This document shows, one piece after another, positions 1-6,456 of a stretch of DNA of 6,456 nt. The DNA comes from Bacteroidales bacterium UBA2559 (GTDB taxonomy: Bacteria; Bacteroidota; Bacteroidia; Bacteroidales; Bacteroidaceae). The notes under the pieces are model-generated. The model made no database searches, was not told the DNA's origin, and worked only from the letters and a program-made list of their open reading frames with translations. Within the stretch, counting starts at the first letter, position 1. Each line of letters begins with the position of its first letter. The position numbers and the translations under genes are program-made. The DNA lies in the NCBI GenBank assembly GCA_002340405.1, contig DDLZ01000140.1:1-6456 (forward strand), in the 5' to 3' direction.

Positions 1-13
1 TCAAATGAGATTT

Positions 14-601
14 TTAAGTATCATTCTCGCCGTTTATTGAATAGTTGGCAACAATTTTCCCATCTCTTCTGATAATACAGCATTTTCCATAACCGGCATC
101 AAATCTCTCAATTAATTGGTTATACAAGCTCTCCTCTGTATATATTTCCTGATAGATCCTATCCATCATGATGAGCTCTGCAATCTCTTCAATATCCTGC
201 CTGACTGCATAACCGGCAAGATTGGAATATTCAGCTCTGTCCGGATCACACCGAATGGAATATTCACGAGTCAATGAATATGATTTTGTAAAAGGCCGTA
301 TTCGCCCGCCAAATGCAGCCTCTGTCATTATTACTTCCGGATTGATCTGCCCGGTAAATTCAAGAAATGACTTTTGAGAGTAATCTGTCTCTTTTGTGTA
401 AAAATGCAGGCAATTAAAATACCTCAAATATATCCCTCTCATCTGTTCTTCATTAATATCAAACCATACCTCGACATTTGTATTTCCGGTCCCATATTTA
501 TATAAGTTAGTATATAAGTACGGGACTTTTAAATAATCTGAGCCAAGATAAACCTTCACTCGAAGAAGATCTTCTTCGTTTTTACATTTGGTAATTGACA
601 T
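14..601 (-). CDS. GNAT acetyltransferase-like protein, apparently C-terminally truncated
   Basis: The 195-residue product resembles the N-terminal part of a group of GNAT-family N-acetyltransferase-like proteins of gut anaerobes. I recognise this from the opening (MSITK...), the YLKVPYLYTNLYKYG segment near residues 23-37, and the final segment GKIVANYSINGE near residues 180-191. The last segment corresponds to the first strands of the GNAT core. From memory, relatives run to roughly 280 residues and continue into motif A (Q/R-x-x-G-x-G/A), which binds acetyl-CoA. Here a TAA stop follows directly after GENDT, so that motif is absent and the protein is unlikely to be catalytically complete. 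Only 13 bases remain beyond the stop, so a frameshifted or displaced remainder outside the window cannot be excluded. The ATG at 601 is chosen because the protein aligns from its first residue. The gene is visibly more AT-rich than metK and mutS, which may indicate transfer. Substrate is unknown. The reading frame is secure; the family call is moderate. Confidence 0.6.
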   Translation of the reverse strand: MSITKCKNEEDLLRVKVYLGSDYLKVPYLYTNLYKYGTGNTNVEVWFDINEEQMRGIYLRYFNCLHFYTKETDYSQKSFLEFTGQINPEVIMTEAAFGGRIRPFTKSYSLTREYSIRCDPDRAEYSNLAGYAVRQDIEEIAELIMMDRIYQEIYTEESLYNQLIERFDAGYGKCCIIRRDGKIVANYSINGENDT

Positions 602-822
602 AATCAGCCTTTATTGGGTAGTATCCCAAAAAGTGTAATCTCTATCCTTGATTATTGCAAATATATTACAATTATTAATACCATAATAAATAGTGGGCTT
701 TTTTTACAGTACTATTCTGCTTTGCCGGTAAATTCTATCGGTAAACGCTGTTTTGCAGAAGAAAGCAGGAACTTTTTTCAGATAAAAACAAAAAAAAACA
801 GCACCGGTTTGCAAATAATATA
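602..822. other. AT-rich intergenic stretch without a convincing gene
   Basis: This is the left part of the 381-bp gap between the minus-strand GNAT-like gene and metK. A plus-strand open frame from 614 to 901 crosses it, but that frame runs through the riboswitch and has no recognisable protein features. Visible elements are a 5-bp inverted repeat TTGGG/CCCAA (614-618 with 625-629), followed by AAAAGTGTAA, which resembles an insertion-sequence end. There are also a direct repeat CGGTAAA (726-732 and 739-745), a 6-bp inverted repeat TTCTGC/GCAGAA (715-720 with 755-760), and a long A-rich run (782-799) just upstream of the metK promoter box that could act as an UP-like element. None of these is assigned a firm function. 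Confidence 0.5.
658..665 (-). promoter_or_regulatory. Putative -7 promoter box for the GNAT-like gene
   Basis: Read on the minus strand the site is TATATTTG, an exact match to the Bacteroidetes -7 consensus TAnnTTTG, placed about 57 nt before the ATG at 601. No well-spaced TTTG -33 element is visible upstream, and the region is AT-rich, so a chance match is possible. Confidence 0.35.
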
Positions 823-830
823 TAACTTTG
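823..830 (+). promoter_or_regulatory. Putative -7 box of the metK promoter
   Basis: TAACTTTG fits the Bacteroidetes -7 consensus TAnnTTTG. Transcription would begin at about 834-837, at or just before the first base of the antiterminator/aptamer element, which is the spacing expected if this promoter serves the riboswitch. The -33 element is weak: the only nearby TTTG (808-811) is just 11 nt upstream, too close for the usual spacing of about 20. An A-rich tract upstream may compensate. The location supports the call more than the -33 sequence does. Confidence 0.55.
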
Positions 831-834
831 CAAC

Positions 835-951
835 GGATAATGTGGAAAGATTTGAGAGCGATTTGCTCCCGACAGCTTGCAACCACATAAAAAAATGCTA
901 AAAGTCACGCTTCATGACACTTTGCATATATAGGTTGTGGCCCCATTGTCC
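835..951 (+). promoter_or_regulatory. Antiterminator pairing that excludes both P1 and the terminator
   Basis: GGATAATGTGG (835-845), which contains the whole 5' strand of P1, can pair with CCCATTGTCC (942-951), which contains the 5' arm of the terminator. This gives ten pairs with one bulged U (843) and one G-U (838-948). Nested within it, CCACA (883-887, the 3' strand of P1) can pair with TGTGG (936-940), a copy of the P1 5' strand placed just before the terminator. Forming these helices removes both P1 and the terminator, so low SAM should give read-through into metK. With SAM bound, P1 is held and the terminator is free to fold. This is inference from complementarity alone, but two independent matched segments support it. 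Confidence 0.65.
839..906 (+). promoter_or_regulatory. SAM-II-like riboswitch aptamer in the metK leader
   Basis: The segment matches the SAM-II core element by element. P1 pairs ATGTGG (840-845) with CCACAT (883-888), six base pairs. The loop then carries GATTTG (849-854), like the conserved GAUUUA. TTGCAA (877-882) lies directly before the 3' strand of P1, followed by ATAAA and GCTAAAAG (897-904). The P2 pseudoknot can form from C880-G897 and G879-C898, then the U878/U899 level where SAM-II holds its ligand, then GAC (871-873) with GUC (904-906). The three-nucleotide spacing on the 5' strand between these two parts is as in the known SAM-II aptamer. Unlike the minimal aptamer, loop 1 contains an added hairpin, GAGC-GATTT-GCTC (856-868). 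SAM-II binds S-adenosylmethionine, and the downstream gene makes it, so negative feedback is expected. SAM-V shares the same core and is the main alternative; SAM-I does not fit. The pairing is seen directly; the ligand is inferred. Confidence 0.8.
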
Positions 952-980
952 AAATTGACAGTGGGACTTATTTTTTTATT
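942..980 (+). terminator. Intrinsic (Rho-independent) terminator in the metK leader
   Basis: CCCATTGTC (942-950) pairs with GACAGTGGG (957-965) over nine base pairs including one G-U, with loop CAAATT, followed by ACTTA and seven consecutive T (971-977), then ATT. This is a classic intrinsic terminator and it ends two bases before the metK ATG. Standing between an aptamer and the gene it controls, it is best read as the expression platform of the SAM-II-like riboswitch and not as the end of an upstream gene, since no plus-strand gene precedes it. Confidence 0.85.
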
Positions 981-982
981 AT

Positions 983-2275
983 ATGGCATACTTATTTACA
1001 TCCGAATCGGTGTCCGAGGGACACCCTGACAAAGTAGCGGACCAGATTTCCGATGCTGTAGTCGATGAATTTCTTGCCTTTGACCCCGATTCAAAGGTTG
1101 CTTGCGAAACTCTTGTCACCACCGGTCAGGTGGTGCTTGCAGGCGAGGTCAAATCCCGGGTTTATGTGGACCTTCAGGAGATAGCCCGCAATGTGATCAA
1201 CCGTATAGGATATACCCGTTCCGAGTATAAGTTTGACGGAGACTCATGCGGAGTCTTCAGCGCAATACATGAACAGAGTGCCGACATAAACCGCGGTGTG
1301 GACCGGAAAAACCCCGATGAACAGGGAGCCGGAGATCAGGGCATGATGTTCGGTTACGCCACAAACGAGACCGACGAATACCTGCCCGTATCGCTGGCGC
1401 TTGCCCACAGGATCATGCAGGTACTTGCCGACATCCGCCGCGAAGGGAAAACAATGACCTACCTGCGTCCCGATGCCAAGAGTCAGGTTACGGTTGAATA
1501 CAACGATGAAGGCAGACCCTGTCGCATAGATACCATAGTTGTATCCACCCAGCACGACGAGTTCATAGCTCCCGCGGATTCCTCGGAGCAGGCGCAGCTT
1601 GAAGCTGACCGCAACATGCTCGAAAAGATTGAGTCCGATGTAAAGGAGATACTTATACCACGGGTGGTTGAAAGCATAAGTTCGGAGAAGGTGAAATCCC
1701 TTTTCAACGATGAAATCAAATATTTTGTCAATCCCACCGGCAAATTCGTGATTGGCGGTCCGCACGGCGATACCGGTCTTACCGGCCGTAAAATAATTGT
1801 CGACACCTACGGGGGCAAGGGAGGTCACGGCGGCGGAGCCTTCAGCGGCAAAGACCCCTCCAAGGTGGACCGCAGTGCAGCCTACGCCACACGCCACATT
1901 GCCAAAAATCTGGTAGCCGCCGGTGTAGCCGACGAGGTTCTGGTACAGGTGTCATACGCCATAGGCGTAGCCGAACCCATAAATATATTCGTAAACACCT
2001 TCGGCACGGCGCATGTTGAGATGACCGATTCCCAAATTGCCAAAAAGGTGAACCGACTCTTTGACATGCGTCCCTACGCCATAGAGAAACGTCTTAAATT
2101 ACGGAGTCCCATATACAGCGAGACAGCCGCATACGGACATATGGGCCGCACCCCTGAAACTGTAACAAAGGTATTCAGGTCAAACTACATGCCTGCCCGC
2201 ACCATTCAGGTTGAACTCTTCACCTGGGAAAAGCTGGACTATGTTGACCGGATAAAAGAGGCATTCGGCATCTGA
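983..2275 (+). CDS. metK: S-adenosylmethionine synthetase (methionine adenosyltransferase)
   Basis: This cytoplasmic enzyme makes S-adenosylmethionine from methionine and ATP, releasing phosphate and pyrophosphate. It needs Mg2+ and K+, and the family normally forms tetramers. The 430-residue product has the full family layout. The N-terminal domain carries GHPDK at 13-17. The signature GAGDQG is at 115-120. The glycine-rich phosphate-binding segment [14 protein letters not shown] is at 283-296, and the C-terminal domain is complete to the stop. The length is longer than the E. coli enzyme (about 384) and agrees with what I recall for Bacteroidetes MetK, the extra part lying around residues 170-225. 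The ATG at 983 gives the usual start [17 protein letters not shown]. There is no Shine-Dalgarno sequence; the ATG directly follows the U-tract of the leader terminator. Control is very likely by the SAM-II-like riboswitch at 839-906. No truncation or missing catalytic residue is evident. Confidence 0.98.
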   Translation: MAYLFTSESVSEGHPDKVADQISDAVVDEFLAFDPDSKVACETLVTTGQVVLAGEVKSRVYVDLQEIARNVINRIGYTRSEYKFDGDSCGVFSAIHEQSADINRGVDRKNPDEQGAGDQGMMFGYATNETDEYLPVSLALAHRIMQVLADIRREGKTMTYLRPDAKSQVTVEYNDEGRPCRIDTIVVSTQHDEFIAPADSSEQAQLEADRNMLEKIESDVKEILIPRVVESISSEKVKSLFNDEIKYFVNPTGKFVIGGPHGDTGLTGRKIIVDTYGGKGGHGGGAFSGKDPSKVDRSAAYATRHIAKNLVAAGVADEVLVQVSYAIGVAEPINIFVNTFGTAHVEMTDSQIAKKVNRLFDMRPYAIEKRLKLRSPIYSETAAYGHMGRTPETVTKVFRSNYMPARTIQVELFTWEKLDYVDRIKEAFGI

Positions 2276-2325
2276 CAAACACGGGATCCGGCAAACGCCA
2301 GATCCGGCAAACGCGAAATCTGACA
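2270..2325 (+). repeat. Degenerate 16-bp tandem repeat at the metK stop
   Basis: Copies start at 2270 (ATCTGACAAACACGGG), 2286 (ATCCGGCAAACGCCAG) and 2302 (ATCCGGCAAACGCGAA), with a partial copy at 2318 (ATCTGACA). Copies two and three match at 14 of 16 positions; copies one and two at 11 of 16. The first copy contains the stop codon of metK. It may be a slippage-derived duplication of the gene's end; no function is assigned. Confidence 0.7.
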
Positions 2326-2334
2326 GTCATCGGA

Positions 2335-2353
2335 CCTGTTTGGGAGAAACAGG
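2335..2353 (+). terminator. Hairpin downstream of metK, possible transcript end
   Basis: CCTGTTT (2335-2341) and AAACAGG (2347-2353) form a perfect seven-bp stem with loop GGGAG, about 60 nt after the metK stop. It lacks a following U-tract, so it is not a canonical intrinsic terminator. It may be a 3'-stabilising hairpin. Its position between metK and a separate promoter favours a role at the transcript end. Confidence 0.35.
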
Positions 2354-2366
2354 AACATCCTTACTG

Positions 2367-2387
2367 CGTAATTAAAAAGTAATTACG
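2367..2387. repeat. Perfect inverted repeat upstream of the permease promoter
   Basis: CGTAATTA (2367-2374) and TAATTACG (2380-2387) are perfect eight-base inverted arms around AAAAG. The element ends eight bases before the -33 box at 2395, a position suited to binding of a dimeric regulator. It is too AT-rich for a strong RNA hairpin and has no U-tract. An operator role is inference only. Confidence 0.45.
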
Positions 2388-2394
2388 GCAAATA

Positions 2395-2426
2395 TTTGTG
2401 AAAATATAGGGCAATTCCTATCTTTG
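2395..2426 (+). promoter_or_regulatory. Bacteroidetes-type promoter for the permease-mutS unit
   Basis: TTTG (2395-2398), a 20-nt spacer, then TATCTTTG (2419-2426) match the Bacteroidetes primary-sigma consensus TTTG-N19-21-TAnnTTTG without mismatch. Transcription should start near 2433, leaving a short leader of about 20 nt before the ATG at 2452. This separates the permease-mutS unit from the riboswitch-controlled metK transcript. Confidence 0.8.
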
Positions 2427-2451
2427 AAAGGATTATTGAAAAGAGATTGTC

Positions 2452-3870
2452 ATGTATCTTTCATCAAGCGGGATAGCGGTTAAATCGTTTGCCGCGCCGG
2501 AGGTGTGGAGTACGCTTATACAGGTTTTTGTGGTTTTGTTGGCGGTGCTGGCAGGCAATACTCTGCGCCGTAAAGTGCGATTTCTGCGCCGCAGCCTCAT
2601 TCCTACGGCTCTGCTGGGCGGTCTGATCATACTGCTGTTTAAGTTCTGGCCAAAATTCAACGACATCATTGATAAAAGGTTCATGGAGACTATGACCTAT
2701 CATGCCCTTGCCCTGGGCTTCATATCAATGTCTCTCAGACCGACCAAGGTGTCAAACCGCAGCAATACGCGCACGGTTGTTGAGACCGGCACACTGACGG
2801 TAGGCACATATATCATACAGGGAATAGTAGGACTTTTGATAACAGTGCCTATGTATCTGTTCTGGCGCAATCCCGAAGCAGGGCGCGACATTTTTTATGC
2901 AGGAGGTCTTATGCTTCCCATGGGATATGGGCAGGGACCGGGTCAGGCATTGAACTTCGGCACCATATATCAGTCGGTAGCAGCAGAGCAGGGAATAAAT
3001 TTCCAGGGTATAGATTTCGGACTATCAATTGCAGCTATAGGATTTCTGATAGGCAGCATAGTCGGTGTAATCTATATGAATATACTTGCCCACAAAAACA
3101 GACTGACATTAAAGGAACAGGAGACGGACACCCGTTACACACTGTACGATTATGATCAGGGCAATGAGCTTCCGCATTCCGAATCGGTTGACAAGCTGAC
3201 CATCGTTATAAGCATTGTCTTTATGACCTATTTCTTCGTGTATCTGTTCATGTCCTTTATCGGACGTCTTGAACTTGGCGATTTCGGTGAAAAAACAGTC
3301 AAACCGCTCGTTTACGGATTCAACTTCTTCTGGGGAATACTGTTCGCCTCACTTGTAAGGGTGTTTATAAGGTCTCTGCGTAAAAAAGGGCTAATGCATC
3401 GCGAATATCTGAATGAGTACCTTTTGAACCGTGTGGGCGGTACCGCCTTCGACCTGATGATAGTAGCCGGTACCGCTGCAATCTGTTTTGAAAATCTTCG
3501 CTCTATATGGCTGCCTCTTACATTACTCTGCATAGCCGGAGCAATTGCGACATTCTACTATGTGAAGAAGGTATCTATGAGGATATACCCCGGTTACGGT
3601 TATGAGGGGTTTTTCTCTATGTTCGGAATGCTGACCGGCACTGCCAGCAACGGCATGATACTTCTGCGTGAGATTGACCCCCGATACGAGACTCCTGCGG
3701 CCAACAATCTGGTACTTCAGAATATTCCGGCCATGATAATGGGGTTCCCCATTCTGCTGCTTTTAGGATTCGCTCCAAAAAATTTAAGCGCCACCCTGAT
3801 CACATTGGGCATACTGGTTGTACTGTTTACGGTTGTAAACCTGTTCCTGTTCAGGAAACGTGTAAGATAA
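2452..3870 (+). CDS. Sodium:glutamate symporter-like permease (ESS/GltS-related)
   Basis: This is a 472-residue inner-membrane protein with about ten to twelve hydrophobic segments, the clearest near residues 18-36, 47-65, 111-135, 189-210, 249-273, 286-305, 331-368 and 425-466. The two halves each hold a glycine-rich stretch that could be a re-entrant loop: GYGQGPGQA at 158-166 and [11 protein letters not shown] at 392-402. That two-fold arrangement is a feature of the glutamate:sodium symporter (ESS) family, to which I assign it by overall appearance. The E. coli GltS loop motif is not conserved letter for letter, so the substrate may not be glutamate. A hydrophilic charged stretch at about 213-247 separates the halves. 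Length exceeds E. coli GltS (about 400). The ATG at 2452 lies about 20 nt after the predicted transcription start. mutS follows after 19 nt, so the two are probably cotranscribed. Membrane transporter is certain; family is moderate. Confidence 0.75.
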   Translation: MYLSSSGIAVKSFAAPEVWSTLIQVFVVLLAVLAGNTLRRKVRFLRRSLIPTALLGGLIILLFKFWPKFNDIIDKRFMETMTYHALALGFISMSLRPTKVSNRSNTRTVVETGTLTVGTYIIQGIVGLLITVPMYLFWRNPEAGRDIFYAGGLMLPMGYGQGPGQALNFGTIYQSVAAEQGINFQGIDFGLSIAAIGFLIGSIVGVIYMNILAHKNRLTLKEQETDTRYTLYDYDQGNELPHSESVDKLTIVISIVFMTYFFVYLFMSFIGRLELGDFGEKTVKPLVYGFNFFWGILFASLVRVFIRSLRKKGLMHREYLNEYLLNRVGGTAFDLMIVAGTAAICFENLRSIWLPLTLLCIAGAIATFYYVKKVSMRIYPGYGYEGFFSMFGMLTGTASNGMILLREIDPRYETPAANNLVLQNIPAMIMGFPILLLLGFAPKNLSATLITLGILVVLFTVVNLFLFRKRVR

Positions 3871-3889
3871 CCTTTTCATACCAAAAGAG

Positions 3890-6456
3890 ATGGCACAGAC
3901 TAAACGCGTTGATACGCCCATGATGAGACAGTTCTACAAGCTCAAGGATAAACACCCTGATGCAATACTTCTGTTCCAGTGCGGCGATTTCTATGAAACC
4001 TACGCTCAGGATGCGGTGGAGGCCAGCAAGATCCTGGGAATAACCCTTACACGCCGCAATAACGGCAAGAATGAAGCGCAGATGCTTGAGATGGCCGGAT
4101 TCCCCCATCATGCGCTTGACACGTATCTGCCCAAACTAATACGTGCCGGTCGCCGCGTTGCCATCTGCAATCAGCTTGAAGACCCCAAAACGACCAAGAA
4201 GCTTGTCAAACGGGGCATAACCGAGCTTGTCACCCCCGGTGTTACCATGAGTGACAATGTGCTCCAAAATAAGGAGAACAATTTTCTTGCGGCAGTACAT
4301 TTCGGCAAGGGGGCATGGGGACTCTCATTCCTGGATATATCAACCGGCGAGTACCTGATAGCCGAAGGACCGGCTGACCATATAGACAAACTGCTCTCCA
4401 ACTTTGCACCCAAAGAGGTGCTGATAGAACGGGGCCGCCGTCAGCAGTTCGAACAGTCGTTAGGCTCCCGATACTACCTGCATGAGCTTGACGACTGGGT
4501 CTTTACCGAAGATTTTGCACGAGAACAGCTCAACCGCCATTTCAAGGTGCCCAATCTTAAAGGATTTGGCGTAGATCATCTGCACAACGGCAAGGTGGCT
4601 GCCGGTGCCATACTGGAGTATCTTGCCCAGACCATGCACAACAACACAAGTCACATATCGTCCATCAAGATGATAGATGATGAGCGCAATATGCGGTTAG
4701 ACAAGTTCACTGTACGCAATCTGGAGTTAATTTCGGCCAACAACGAAGACGGCACATCCCTGCTTGAGGTCATAGACCGCACCTGCTCGCCTATGGGAGC
4801 GCGCCTGCTGCGTCGCTGGATGCTCTTTCCCCTAAAGGACATCGCCAAAATTAACCGCCGTTTTGATGTGGTGGACTATCTGCTCCGTTATCCGCATACG
4901 GGTGAAGCGCTTGCCGATTCGTTGCAGCGTATGGGTGATCTGGAACGTCTGATCTCCAAAGCTGCGGCAGGTCGTATCAATCCGCGCGAGGTGTTGGCAC
5001 TGGGACAGGCTCTTAGACTGCTGGAGCCCATCAAGCAGACATGTATGGAGTCGGATAGCCCGCAGTTGCAAAAGATGGGAGACGGCATGGACGTCTGCCC
5101 GGAGCTTCGTGAGAATATCCTGAAAACCCTGCGTCCGGACACTCCCATGCTGGTGAGTAAGGGCGGGGTGATTGCCGACGGCGTTGATGCTGAGCTTGAT
5201 GAGCTGCGCAATCTCGCATACAGAGGCAAGGACCGCCTTATGCAGATTCAGCAGCGGGAGTCCGAACTCACCGGCATTACAAGCCTCAAGATAGCCTACA
5301 ACAATGTCTTCGGCTACTATCTGGAGGTGCGCAACACCTTTAAGGACAAGGTGCCGGAAACATGGATACGCAAACAGACTCTGGTCAATGCCGAGCGTTA
5401 CATCACCCCGGAGCTCAAGGATTACGAAGAGAAGATCTTGGGAGCAGAAGAGAAGATCCTTGCGCTGGAGAACCGTATATTTGGCGAGCTGGCACAGTCA
5501 ATCGTAAAATATGTGCCTGCCATTCAGAAGGATGCCACACTGCTGAGCCGTCTGGACTGTCTGCTCTCATTCGCCTCGGTAGCCCGTGAGCGTAAGTATA
5601 TACGTCCTGTAATAGACGACAGTTACATAATAGACATACGCGAGGGACGTCATCCGGTTATTGAGACCCAGATGCCACCGGGCGACAGCTACATTTCGAA
5701 CAATGTGCTGATAGACAGCGACAATCAACAGATACTCATCATAACCGGTCCCAATATGGCCGGTAAATCCGCCCTGCTCCGGCAGACCGCACTCATCACC
5801 CTGCTCGCTCAGATGGGCTGTTACGTGCCGGCCGAGAGTGCCAGGATAGGTGTGGTGGACCGTATCTTTACCCGCGTGGGCGCCAGCGACAACATATCGG
5901 CAGGCGAATCGACCTTTATGGTGGAGATGATTGAGGCGTCCAACATACTGAACAACGTCACTCCCCGCAGTCTGATCCTGTTCGATGAGCTTGGACGCGG
6001 CACCTCCACATACGATGGCATCTCCATTGCCTGGGCTATCGTAGAGTATATACATGAGCATCCCACAGCCCGTGCCCGCACTCTTTTCGCCACCCATTAT
6101 CATGAGCTGAACGAGATGGCCCGCTCTTTCTCCCGCATACGCAACTTCAACGTCTCGGTTCGGGAGGAGGATGGCAAAGTGCTCTTCCTGCGCAAGCTGG
6201 TACCCGGCGGCAGCGAACACTCATTCGGTATCCATGTAGCCGAGATGGCCGGCATGCCCCCCAGTATAGTAAGACGGGCCGAAACCATTCTAAAAGAGAT
6301 GGAAGGGAGCGGTAGCGGTAAAAGCATATCGCGTCCCGGCGTGAAGACCGGCCAGAACCGCGAAGGTTTTCAGATGAGTTTCTTCCAGCTCGATGATCCC
6401 GTACTGGAACAGATACGCGACCAGATCCTGTCAATCGACATCAACCATCTGACCCC
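3890..6456 (+). CDS. mutS: DNA mismatch repair protein MutS (3' end beyond window)
   Basis: MutS recognises base mismatches and small loops in newly replicated DNA and, with ATP, recruits MutL. The frame is open from the ATG at 3890 to the window edge: 855 codons and two bases, with no stop. Domains appear in order. The N-terminal mismatch-recognition domain has the wedge F34-Y35-E36 in CGDFYE. It is followed by the connector domain, the lever and clamp core (FGYYLEV near 474), and the ATPase. Walker A is GPNMAGKS at 620-627, with Ala where E. coli MutS has Gly. Walker B is [11 protein letters not shown] with D699-E700, and FATHYHEL follows. The helix-turn-helix dimerisation tail starts near 800. 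The last visible residues (IDINHLTP) are near the usual C-terminus, so I estimate fewer than 25 residues are missing. The start lies 19 nt after the permease stop, with weak AAAAGAG upstream. It should be cotranscribed with the permease from the promoter at 2395-2426. No frameshift was found on codon-by-codon reading. Confidence 0.97.
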   Translation, partial: MAQTKRVDTPMMRQFYKLKDKHPDAILLFQCGDFYETYAQDAVEASKILGITLTRRNNGKNEAQMLEMAGFPHHALDTYLPKLIRAGRRVAICNQLEDPKTTKKLVKRGITELVTPGVTMSDNVLQNKENNFLAAVHFGKGAWGLSFLDISTGEYLIAEGPADHIDKLLSNFAPKEVLIERGRRQQFEQSLGSRYYLHELDDWVFTEDFAREQLNRHFKVPNLKGFGVDHLHNGKVAAGAILEYLAQTMHNNTSHISSIKMIDDERNMRLDKFTVRNLELISANNEDGTSLLEVIDRTCSPMGARLLRRWMLFPLKDIAKINRRFDVVDYLLRYPHTGEALADSLQRMGDLERLISKAAAGRINPREVLALGQALRLLEPIKQTCMESDSPQLQKMGDGMDVCPELRENILKTLRPDTPMLVSKGGVIADGVDAELDELRNLAYRGKDRLMQIQQRESELTGITSLKIAYNNVFGYYLEVRNTFKDKVPETWIRKQTLVNAERYITPELKDYEEKILGAEEKILALENRIFGELAQSIVKYVPAIQKDATLLSRLDCLLSFASVARERKYIRPVIDDSYIIDIREGRHPVIETQMPPGDSYISNNVLIDSDNQQILIITGPNMAGKSALLRQTALITLLAQMGCYVPAESARIGVVDRIFTRVGASDNISAGESTFMVEMIEASNILNNVTPRSLILFDELGRGTSTYDGISIAWAIVEYIHEHPTARARTLFATHYHELNEMARSFSRIRNFNVSVREEDGKVLFLRKLVPGGSEHSFGIHVAEMAGMPPSIVRRAETILKEMEGSGSGKSISRPGVKTGQNREGFQMSFFQLDDPVLEQIRDQILSIDINHLT

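Noticed and set aside
681..707. GGGC followed by seven T as an intrinsic terminator
   Set aside because: There is no complementary GCCC arm close upstream, so no stem can form before the T run.
704..886. Minus-strand open frame of 60 codons
   Set aside because: It is the reverse strand of the metK leader, with low-complexity translation and no family resemblance.
614..901. Plus-strand open frame of 95 codons
   Set aside because: It overlaps the promoter and the SAM-II-like aptamer, has no recognisable protein motif and no ribosome site, and its composition is that of AT-rich intergenic DNA.
839..906. SAM-I riboswitch as an alternative class
   Set aside because: The four-way junction and the GGCAACC/GGUGCUAA core with P2 and P4 stems are absent; the GCAACC and GCTAA words are explained better by the SAM-II pseudoknot.
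1244..1897. Minus-strand open frame of 217 codons within metK
   Set aside because: It is antisense to a certain metK gene, where codon bias often leaves long reverse frames open; the translation has no recognisable domain.
5304..5589. Two plus-strand open frames inside mutS
   Set aside because: They are out of frame with the intact mutS reading frame and match no protein type.
5567..6220. Minus-strand open frame of 217 codons within mutS
   Set aside because: It is antisense to the conserved ATPase domain of mutS, which reads without interruption on the plus strand.

Overview
The window reads as a chromosomal segment from a member of the Bacteroidales. Two things point there. The MetK and MutS proteins have Bacteroidetes-style features, for example MutS Walker A as [13 protein letters not shown]. 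The promoter-like sites follow the Bacteroidetes pattern (TTTG, about 20 nt, TAnnTTTG), with A/T-rich leaders in place of strong Shine-Dalgarno sequences. This assignment comes from recognition, not from a search.

Layout, left to right. (1) Positions 14-601, minus strand: an AT-rich gene for a GNAT-acetyltransferase-like protein. It ends just where the acetyl-CoA-binding half should begin, so it looks C-terminally truncated. (2) Positions 602-982: a divergent intergenic region. Its left part is AT-rich, with a putative -7 box for the minus-strand gene and a short sequence resembling an insertion-sequence end. Its right part holds the main discovery: a -7 promoter box, a SAM-II-like riboswitch (about 839-906) with an extra hairpin in its first loop, and an intrinsic terminator (942-977) whose U-tract reaches metK. 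The 5' arm of aptamer helix P1 can instead pair with the 5' arm of the terminator, giving a complete on/off switch. (3) Positions 983-2275: metK, S-adenosylmethionine synthetase. (4) Positions 2276-2451: a tandem 16-bp repeat that starts in the last metK codons, two hairpins, and a textbook Bacteroidetes promoter. (5) Positions 2452-3870: a multi-spanning permease related to sodium:glutamate symporters. (6) From position 3890, 19 nt downstream: mutS, running off the right edge and lacking only its last few residues.

Logic: metK makes SAM, and its leader appears to sense SAM and stop transcription when SAM is plentiful, a direct feedback loop. The permease and mutS probably share the transcript started at about 2433. 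They have no evident functional link and look like ordinary genomic neighbours. No tRNA, rRNA, CRISPR array or complete mobile element was seen.
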